This document shows positions 1 to 5,276 of a DNA stretch of 5,276 nucleotides, piece after piece. The stretch's first letter is position 1, and every line of letters begins with the position of its first letter. The DNA is taken from the NCBI GenBank assembly GCA_013139345.1, contig WTAY01000232.1, forward strand, positions 1-5,276. Direction: 5' to 3'. The translations under genes and the position numbers were made by a program. This DNA is from Methylophaga sp. Its GTDB lineage: Bacteria > Pseudomonadota > Gammaproteobacteria > Nitrosococcales > Methylophagaceae. The notes below the pieces were generated by a model that searched no databases, was not told where the DNA came from, and saw only the letters and a program-made list of their open reading frames with translations.

Positions 1-1346
1 AGCTGTAATTGGCGTACAGAAGACTTTTGCTTTAAAGAGTAGGCTTGTCTTCGCGCTTCAAGGTTCATATTAAGGGCATAAAACTCTTTCAATCTAGCAA
101 CTGCGGGTTGCTGAGAGAAACTATCAAGCTCTGCCTGCTCAATAGAAAGAGGCTTGTGGTTCATTTGATAGGGCTGTTGTAATTTGTCGGCGGCGAGAAA
201 ACTATAAAAATCACGATCCATAAGTAGCGATTGATAACCTTGATTAGCAGCCTCTTGGTCGCCCAACTCAGCTCGGCTTCGAGCTAGCCAATATTGCCAG
301 CGTGGTGTTTCTTGAACATTAAGATTAAGATCTAGAATGGCTTTTTGTACTGCCTGCCAATCTTGTTGCCATAGAGCGGCACGCACTCGCCATGTTTCAG
401 CAGGAATATCGGCAAAAAACTCTAGTGCGCGGTCTTCACGGTTTAAAGCCGCACGGTTAGCAATATAACGTTGAGTTGTTAATTTATCTTGTTCATTAAA
501 GAGATAGACAGGCTGAATACGTTGCCATGCGTCAAATGCTTTATCTGTCGACTTTCGGGCAAGTCGCTGAACACTGTGCTGAATAATCTGGCGAGTGATT
601 GCGATATCTTGAGAAAGCAATGTGCCTTTCTTGCTTGGAATTTGTTTTAACAAGGCCAATGGCGAGTAGTGAGCTCGTCGCCATAGTGCAATAAGTTTGT
701 TTGCTGGTGTAGGATTACTAAGTGATTTAGCAAGGTATTTAGCCAGATTAAATTGATTCTCTTCTAAGGCTAAGATTATTCGTTGCCAACGCAGCTCATC
801 AGTTAGTTGGCCTTTAGATTGCCAATATTTAAAAACAGGATCACAGGCCTTATCTTGTGATTTCGGTACCAACCAAAGATGAGCTGTTTCATTTAAGGCT
901 TGCTGACCTTTCCCTGTAGAAATAAGGGCCTGTAGGCGAAAGCATTGTTGAGATGCAGAGGATGTCTCTCTGTAGTGGGCTAGAAATAGGGGCCATTTCT
1001 TGCCACGAATAAGACGTTTTAGCCAACTTCGGTGCAATCTATCAGCATAAAACGAGCCTTTATGTGTGTTAATAAATTGAGTAATTGTTTGGCTATCGGT
1101 GTAATTAAGATGGTGGCGTAGATATAAATAGTCTAGATAGCCGTGTAGCGGGTAGTCGTTAAGTTGAGCATTGAGTTTTTTGAACTGACTGATTTGGTTT
1201 GTTTGTAGCGCTTTTTGTGCTTGTTTAAAAATGAGGCGCTGGCTACTTAACTGAGAATTATTTGCTGCAAGGCTAATTGCAGGTAATAACAAATATAAAC
1301 AGCTTAAAAAGGCAATACTCAATAATGGCATGGCGTGTTTATTCAT
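1..1346 (-). CDS. slt: Soluble lytic murein transglycosylase (Slt70 family), N-terminal part; 3' end outside the window
   Basis: Family role: a periplasmic enzyme that cleaves the MurNAc-GlcNAc bond of peptidoglycan, leaving 1,6-anhydro ends. The frame is open for 448 codons and runs off the left edge. Residues 1 to about 27 form a signal peptide: MNKH, a hydrophobic core, then a SLA-A cleavage site. The rest is the all-helical superhelix (U domain) of Slt70. Recognisable points are FYADRLHRSW (99-108), CDPVFKYW (168-175), WQYWLARSRAELG (350-362) and RDFYSFLAADKL (378-389), which match the order of equivalent segments in E. coli Slt. By that comparison about 200 residues are missing, including the linker and the SLT catalytic domain with its glutamate, so activity cannot be judged. 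The ATG at 1346 is the most upstream possible, because an in-frame TAG lies 15 nt before it. Its Shine-Dalgarno is poor (only TAAG close by). The gene sits 35 bp after the chpC-like gene on the same strand, so read-through is plausible. The family call is confident; the symbol slt is by homology. Confidence 0.88.
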   Translation of the reverse strand, partial: MNKHAMPLLSIAFLSCLYLLLPAISLAANNSQLSSQRLIFKQAQKALQTNQISQFKKLNAQLNDYPLHGYLDYLYLRHHLNYTDSQTITQFINTHKGSFYADRLHRSWLKRLIRGKKWPLFLAHYRETSSASQQCFRLQALISTGKGQQALNETAHLWLVPKSQDKACDPVFKYWQSKGQLTDELRWQRIILALEENQFNLAKYLAKSLSNPTPANKLIALWRRAHYSPLALLKQIPSKKGTLLSQDIAITRQIIQHSVQRLARKSTDKAFDAWQRIQPVYLFNEQDKLTTQRYIANRAALNREDRALEFFADIPAETWRVRAALWQQDWQAVQKAILDLNLNVQETPRWQYWLARSRAELGDQEAANQGYQSLLMDRDFYSFLAADKLQQPYQMNHKPLSIEQAELDSFSQQPAVARLKEFYALNMNLEARRQAYSLKQKSSVRQLQ

Positions 1347-1381
1347 TGAACTTATCGAAAACTATAGTGGTAAAGATTTTA
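1347..1381 (-). other. 35-bp gap between the chpC-like gene and slt
   Basis: This short AT-rich spacer contains no inverted repeat followed by a T-run, so no intrinsic terminator separates the two genes. Read on the minus strand it holds TATAGT about 16 nt before the slt ATG, which resembles a sigma-70 -10 box. No acceptable -35 hexamer lies 16-18 bp upstream, so I do not call a promoter. The nearest purine-rich element to the ATG is GATAAG with a 4-nt spacer, a weak ribosome binding site. Translation of slt may partly depend on the upstream message. Confidence 0.5.
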
Positions 1382-1834
1382 CTATTGACTAAGTGTTTCT
1401 TCAATCTTATCTAGATTAGGAATGTAGGCTACTTTATTACCAATTTGGATTTTGTAATGTAAGAAATCAGACGTTCCAGAATCTTGTGCTAATTTTAATG
1501 CTGATTCATTAAGGTGGATCAGTTGAGGAACACCGTAACAAGGTAATGCATAGATATCAACATCGGCATTGTCATTTATGCCATGAAGGACACATAATTT
1601 ATGAGCGTCAGCCGTGTCATAATCTTCACTTTCAACAAGACTTTCTAAGTCGATAACCGGTAATTGTCTTTCGTGCCAGTTACATTCCCCAACCCAGTAG
1701 TTTGGTTTGTCATTAGCTGAAGTCAATCGAGGCATAGGAATAACTTCTGCGATGGTTGAATTTGGCAATAATAAATAATGTTGCTGCAAAGGAATCAGCA
1801 TGCAAGGAACAAAGTCGGAAGAATTTTCAGCCAT
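1382..1834 (-). CDS. chpC: CheW-like adaptor of the Pil-Chp chemosensory system (ChpC-like)
   Basis: This 150-residue cytoplasmic protein consists of little more than one CheW-like domain; such proteins couple chemoreceptors to a CheA-type kinase. The N-terminal half carries the typical pattern of a short strand (CMLIPL, 11-16), a second strand (YLLLPNSTIAEVIP, 20-33) and the segment NYWVGECNWHERQLPVIDL (45-63), which corresponds to the W-x-G-x-x-x-W-R-x-x-x-P-x-x-D/S core of the family. The C-terminal half (CVLHGI 81-86, VDIYALPCYGVP 92-103, KVAYIPNLDKI 134-144) is a second set of strands. Length and the form of the core fit ChpC better than the receptor-array protein PilI, and the position directly after chpA supports this. 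The start at 1834 is firm: an in-frame TAG lies 9 nt before it and TAGGA is 7 nt upstream. It begins 14 bp after the chpA stop, so the two are almost surely one operon and perhaps translationally coupled. Membership of the CheW family is safe; the choice of ChpC over another CheW paralogue rests on context. Confidence 0.8.
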   Translation of the reverse strand: MAENSSDFVPCMLIPLQQHYLLLPNSTIAEVIPMPRLTSANDKPNYWVGECNWHERQLPVIDLESLVESEDYDTADAHKLCVLHGINDNADVDIYALPCYGVPQLIHLNESALKLAQDSGTSDFLHYKIQIGNKVAYIPNLDKIEETLSQ

Positions 1835-1841
1835 GGGAGAG

Positions 1842-1846
1842 TCCTA
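1842..1846 (-). promoter_or_regulatory. Ribosome binding site of the chpC-like gene
   Basis: On the minus strand the gap between chpA and the chpC-like gene reads ATTAGGACTCTCCC before the ATG. TAGGA is a good partial Shine-Dalgarno, 7 nt from the start codon. It lies almost on top of the chpA stop codon, so ribosomes terminating on chpA would be placed next to it. It also overlaps the in-frame TAG that rules out an earlier start. Confidence 0.75.
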
Positions 1847-1848
1847 AT

Positions 1849-4800
1849 TTATTGCTTTGCATGAGGGTAATGACTACCGAGTAGCTCTTGCATCTTTTCG
1901 ACAAGTTCTAATTCTTGGTATGGTTTTCCTAGGTAGGCATTTACACCAATATTTGCTGCTCGTGTACGATGTTTATCACCGGTACGCGACGTAATCATAA
2001 TGATCGGTAACTTGGAATACTGCTCAACATTTCGAACTAAGGTTGCAAACTCAAACCCATCCATGCGTGGCATTTCAACGTCGAGTAAAATGATATCAGG
2101 CTCTTGTTCATTTAATTGAGCTACGGCATCAATACCATCTTTGGCGGTGATAACCTCAAAGCCATGGCGTCTTAATAGGTTGCCAGATACTTTACGCATT
2201 GTGATTGAATCATCGACAACCATGGCAATTGGTGTTCGATCAAGCTCTTCAGTAGGTACTATAAGTTCTTCTATATTGTCATCACTTATAGTTAAGTCAG
2301 TTGAATTAACAAGCGCTGGAATATCAAGAATAAAGACCACTTGACCATCACCAAGAATCGTTGCACCAGTAATAGAACTAATATGACTTAGTTGTTCACC
2401 CATTGATTTCAGTACGATTTCACGGTTACTATTGATTTCATCGACCAGCAAAGCAATATGCATATCGCCATATCTAAATAATAGAACAGGGAGCTGCAAC
2501 TTAGGATTTTCTGGTAGTGATAAAGGCTTCTCAAGTAGGTTTGCTAGAGGGATAAAGTGGTAATACTCACCGTTAAATTCATATTGAGCTTTTCCATCTT
2601 CTTGATTTAATAAGTCTTGAATTTGTTCAACCGTTATCCGTGAGCCCGCGTGTACCGAGGCAAGTGGAATGGCAAACTGCTCATCATGACTGCCAACCAT
2701 CAATGATTGCATAATGGATAGTGTGAGAGGTAAACGAATATTAAAGGTTGTACCTTGGCCCGGCTCCGACTGGATAGAAAGTCGACCTTTAAGGCTTCTG
2801 ATTTCGTTGCTTACAACATCCATGCCGACACCACGACCAGCAAGTTGTGAGATATTATCAGCAGTACTAAAGCCTGAGGTAAGAATTAATTGGATTAACT
2901 CATCATCAGATGGCATGTGGTCAGGATTAATTAACCCTTGTTCTAAGGCTTTGTTACGAACTTTCTCGACATTAATACCCTGCCCGTCATCAGATAAAGA
3001 AAGTAAGATTTCAGAACCTTCTCGAGAGATGCTTAATGTAAGTTGTCCGGCTTCCTCTTTACCTAAATCAGCACGCATTTCAGGTGTTTCTATACCATGA
3101 GCAATGGCATTACGGATAATGTGTTCAAGTGGTGCAACAATACGATCAAGAATGGTTCTATCAAGTTCTCTATCAGCACCGTGTACCGTTAATTCTGCAT
3201 GCTTACCAAGTTCGCTGTTAACTTGACGAATAATGCGTTCAAAACGTGGAACGAGACCTGTAAATGGTAATAAACGCGTGTTCATTAAGCCTTGTTCAAG
3301 ATCGGCACTAAGGCGCGACTGTTGTAGCAAAATCGCATCAGAGTCACGGACTAAGTCATCAATGGAATGAGTAATTTCGTTCATATCACTCACACTTTCA
3401 GTTAAGCTTCGTGAAAGTTGTTGTATCATTGAAAAACGGTCAAATTCTAACGGGTCAAAGTCTGACTTTTGATCTTGAACTTCATCTTCATAACGGAACA
3501 AAATCTGGGTTTCAGTTTCTATTTCTAGGTTACGTAATTGATCTTGTAGACGACTAACCGTTGACTCCATTTCTACTAATTGTTGTTGGATAGCAGAATT
3601 CTGCTGGCCAACACGGTCACGTGAGATGTTCACCTCACCGGTAAAATTAGTAAGGAAGTCCAGTAGATCGGCACGAACCCTAATTTGCTCGCCACCAGTA
3701 GATGTTGTCGACTCTTGGGCTGATTCAGTCGAACTTTCATCAGAAATAGCTGTTTGGATCACCGCTGGTTTCGGGACGGCTTGTCCCGTAAAACGCGAAA
3801 TTTCTGTTAATAGATCATGTGCAAAAGGAATGCTTTCTCTACGAGCAAGAAACTCTTGCATCTCAGATAAGCGATCTTGAGAGCGTTGTAATAGAGTGAA
3901 GAAATCATCATCAGGATCTTGTTTCTGATCGGCAACTAAGAATACTAATGATTCTGTATGGTGTGTCAGATCAGCAATTGGCCGAATATCGGTTAAACGA
4001 GCACTTCCTTTTATCGTATGTAGGACACGTTGTAGCTGCATTGATGCATCGGCATTATGGCGGTTCTTTTGCCAGCTACTGATCGCACTATGACTAGATT
4101 CTAGTAACTCTTCACATTCTTCAGTGAAGGCCTCAAGTAGCTCAGGATCATCCGATGGAATGGAAAACCACTCCGTTGGTGCTTCTTGGATAAGCTTATC
4201 TTCTTCTATGCGTTGCAGAAGTTCCTCAACCTGCTGTTTGAACTTGCTTATATTTGCGGGAGGTTTGTTTTGAATCAGATTTTCGATTTGGTTATTAATT
4301 TCTTCATAACCGTGATCGAGTAATGTAATAAGTCCCTTATATTTAAAGTCTTGTTGCTGAATCAATTGGTTGAGCAGTTGATATAAATCAGCAAGCACAG
4401 GCCGGTTTGCATGTTGTGCATTTTCAGTTAGTGCTGAGATCGTCGTGTGAATAGCATCTTGATATTCAGTATTATCAGGCTGTTTTTGTAGCTGTGCTAG
4501 TTCTTGTGAATACTGGCTTAAGAGATCATCAGTTTCTTCTAAGAAAACAACCAAGAACTCAGGGTCTATTAGTTTCTCTTGCTCATTGTCCGCTTTTCTT
4601 TCTTTATTCTTCGGTGTTATTTGAGCCAAATTATCTAAGAGAGGTAAAATATCAGGCTCATCAGATAGAGGTGTTTTCAGATAACTAATGAAATGATCAA
4701 GTCCATCTATCACTTCTGATAGCAATAACAAATCCTGCTTGTTTAGAGAAACATTGTTTTCATAGATAATACGTAAAGTCTGATCCAATTGTGTCGCTAC

Positions 4801-5276
4801 AGCAGCTACAGGCATGACTTGGGCAATGTTTGCGCAGCCTTTTAATGAGTGTGCGGCTCGAAGAAGTTCTTTCTGTAAGCTAAATGGGGGCTGGACACTT
4901 TTAAATGCGTCTTTGAAGCTATTGATATGTTGAACGGCTTCATGGAGGAAGATTTGTTGAAGCTCATCATCATCCGATATGCTAGTTTCTGTTTCTGTTT
5001 CTGTTTCTGTTAGGTTGCTGATGTAGCGTTCAACACCTGTTTCACCTTGAGTCTGCTCATTGATATAACGTTGAACGCCAGTTTCAATAATTTCTGCTTC
5101 TTGAGCATCTCGTAAATTAGCAATCTGGATGAGGACATCGACATATTCTGGCGTTGAATAATCCTCTGCCATGAAGATGGATAATAGCTGAGGGATTGCT
5201 ATACAGCTCTCATTAAGAAGGCTATCTAGTTTTGTTGAAAGAGGTGTCTTGCTATCTAGGATTTGGTTTAATAGAT
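1849..5276 (-). CDS. chpA: ChpA/PilL-type hybrid CheA histidine kinase with multiple Hpt domains and a C-terminal receiver; 5' end outside the window
   Basis: This is the central kinase of the Pil-Chp pathway that controls type IV pilus twitching. It autophosphorylates on Hpt histidines and passes phosphate to receivers (PilG/PilH type and its own). Residues are counted from the ATG at 5172. Domains in order: a repeat-rich linker (30-64); Hpt (68-165, AAHSLKG, His108); a degenerate Hpt (202-300, His242); Hpt (339-445, VLHTIKGSA, His385); a Ser/Thr/Glu-rich linker (465-495); dimerisation helices (495-650); an HATPase (655-817) with N box LEHIIRNAIAHGIE (682-695), DDGQGI (728-733), GFSTA (767-771) and GRGVGMDVV (779-787); a CheW-like domain (820-955); and a receiver (980-1100) with Asp987/988, phospho-acceptor Asp1031, Thr1061 and Lys1083. 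The inserted stretch DFDPLEFDRFSMIQQLSRSL (571-590), the missing P2 domain and the fused receiver separate it from ordinary CheA. The frame stays open for 34 more codons above 5172 to the window edge, and that ATG has no Shine-Dalgarno, so the protein is very probably longer. P. aeruginosa ChpA is about 2,470 residues and has more phosphotransfer sites. Confidence 0.93.
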   Translation of the reverse strand, partial: LLNQILDSKTPLSTKLDSLLNESCIAIPQLLSIFMAEDYSTPEYVDVLIQIANLRDAQEAEIIETGVQRYINEQTQGETGVERYISNLTETETETETSISDDDELQQIFLHEAVQHINSFKDAFKSVQPPFSLQKELLRAAHSLKGCANIAQVMPVAAVATQLDQTLRIIYENNVSLNKQDLLLLSEVIDGLDHFISYLKTPLSDEPDILPLLDNLAQITPKNKERKADNEQEKLIDPEFLVVFLEETDDLLSQYSQELAQLQKQPDNTEYQDAIHTTISALTENAQHANRPVLADLYQLLNQLIQQQDFKYKGLITLLDHGYEEINNQIENLIQNKPPANISKFKQQVEELLQRIEEDKLIQEAPTEWFSIPSDDPELLEAFTEECEELLESSHSAISSWQKNRHNADASMQLQRVLHTIKGSARLTDIRPIADLTHHTESLVFLVADQKQDPDDDFFTLLQRSQDRLSEMQEFLARRESIPFAHDLLTEISRFTGQAVPKPAVIQTAISDESSTESAQESTTSTGGEQIRVRADLLDFLTNFTGEVNISRDRVGQQNSAIQQQLVEMESTVSRLQDQLRNLEIETETQILFRYEDEVQDQKSDFDPLEFDRFSMIQQLSRSLTESVSDMNEITHSIDDLVRDSDAILLQQSRLSADLEQGLMNTRLLPFTGLVPRFERIIRQVNSELGKHAELTVHGADRELDRTILDRIVAPLEHIIRNAIAHGIETPEMRADLGKEEAGQLTLSISREGSEILLSLSDDGQGINVEKVRNKALEQGLINPDHMPSDDELIQLILTSGFSTADNISQLAGRGVGMDVVSNEIRSLKGRLSIQSEPGQGTTFNIRLPLTLSIMQSLMVGSHDEQFAIPLASVHAGSRITVEQIQDLLNQEDGKAQYEFNGEYYHFIPLANLLEKPLSLPENPKLQLPVLLFRYGDMHIALLVDEINSNREIVLKSMGEQLSHISSITGATILGDGQVVFILDIPALVNSTDLTISDDNIEELIVPTEELDRTPIAMVVDDSITMRKVSGNLLRRHGFEVITAKDGIDAVAQLNEQEPDIILLDVEMPRMDGFEFATLVRNVEQYSKLPIIMITSRTGDKHRTRAANIGVNAYLGKPYQELELVEKMQELLGSHYPHAKQ
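4986..5011. repeat. 6-bp tandem repeat (TTTCTG x4 plus 2 bases) inside chpA
   Basis: On the plus strand TTTCTG occurs four times in perfect tandem, followed by TT of a fifth copy. Read on the minus strand it encodes alternating Thr-Glu (TETETETET, residues 55-63 from the ATG at 5172) in a linker just before the first complete Hpt domain. Because the unit is six bases, gain or loss of copies would change linker length by two residues without shifting the frame. Confidence 0.9.
5002..5085 (-). repeat. Imperfect tandem 42-bp (14-residue) repeat in chpA
   Basis: Two adjacent 14-residue units read ETGVQRYINEQTQG (30-43) and ETGVERYISNLTET (44-57). The first eight residues are nearly identical (ETGV-Q/E-RYI) and the rest diverge. 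At DNA level the matching part, 5062-5085 against 5020-5043, differs at 5 of 24 positions by my alignment. The second unit runs into the Thr-Glu microsatellite. The arrangement suggests an internal duplication in a flexible, acidic linker; a role as a short docking motif is only a guess. Confidence 0.75.

Noticed and set aside
1347..1381. Possible slt promoter built on TATAGT
   Set aside because: The -10-like hexamer has no matching -35 at a workable distance, and AT-rich spacers give such hits by chance.
2141..2344. Plus-strand open frame of 67 codons
   Set aside because: It lies wholly inside chpA, opposite the receiver and the end of the CheW-like domain, and its translation has no recognisable domain. 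It is a shadow of the minus-strand gene.
2714..3100. Plus-strand open frame of 128 codons
   Set aside because: It is antisense to the conserved HATPase region of chpA; its Ser/Pro/Ile-rich translation looks like a reverse reading of coding sequence.
3626..3880. Plus-strand open frame of 84 codons
   Set aside because: It is antisense to the chpA linker and dimerisation start, with no ribosome binding site or domain evidence.
4494..4688. Plus-strand open frame of 64 codons
   Set aside because: It is antisense to the end of the first complete Hpt domain, the following linker and the start of the degenerate Hpt domain; nothing supports expression.
5221..5259. 9-bp direct repeat GCTATCTAG at 5221-5229 and 5251-5259
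   Set aside because: Both copies are in the open chpA frame and encode the same Leu-Asp-Ser tripeptide 10 residues apart; there is no further similarity around them, so an operator or attachment site is not supported.
1849..5276. Ordinary flagellar-chemotaxis CheA
   Set aside because: Several Hpt domains, no P2 domain, a ChpA-type insert in the dimerisation region and a fused C-terminal receiver all argue for ChpA/PilL.

Overview
The window is a stretch of an AT-rich gammaproteobacterial chromosome (GC near 40% by eye). It is a single minus-strand transcription block read from high to low coordinates: the C-terminal part of a ChpA/PilL-type hybrid histidine kinase, a small CheW-like adaptor (ChpC-like), then the N-terminal two thirds of a soluble lytic murein transglycosylase (Slt70 family). 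The gene content points to a bacterium with type IV pili and a Pil-Chp (twitching motility/surface sensing) chemosensory pathway. Such systems occur in Pseudomonas and in marine relatives of the Oceanospirillales kind. The AT-rich codon use fits the latter better, but the genus cannot be fixed from this sequence.

Layout by coordinate: 1-1346 minus, slt, cut by the window's left edge so that the catalytic domain is missing; 1347-1381, a 35-bp gap; 1382-1834 minus, chpC-like; 1835-1848, a 14-bp gap carrying a good ribosome binding site; 1849-5276 minus, chpA, cut by the right edge. No non-coding stretch exceeds 35 bp. I see no RNA genes, insertion sequences, CRISPR arrays or intrinsic terminators.

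How the genes work together: ChpA is the phosphorelay kinase of the pathway, with several Hpt phosphotransfer domains, a CheA-like core, a CheW-like coupling domain and its own C-terminal receiver. The CheW-like adaptor would link it, or other chemoreceptors, into signalling arrays that tune pilus extension and retraction. Slt is a periplasmic peptidoglycan-cleaving enzyme. It follows closely in the same direction with no visible terminator, but a functional tie to pili is only inference.

Points most worth attention: the chpA reading frame stays open to the window edge, so the first visible ATG (5172) is probably not the true start; the middle of three visible Hpt domains is degenerate; a tandem 14-residue repeat and a 6-bp microsatellite encoding Thr-Glu repeats lie just before the first complete Hpt domain; and there is no chpB-type methylesterase gene between chpA and chpC. 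The window reads as a recognisable chemosensory locus. I do not see a convincing undescribed system in it.
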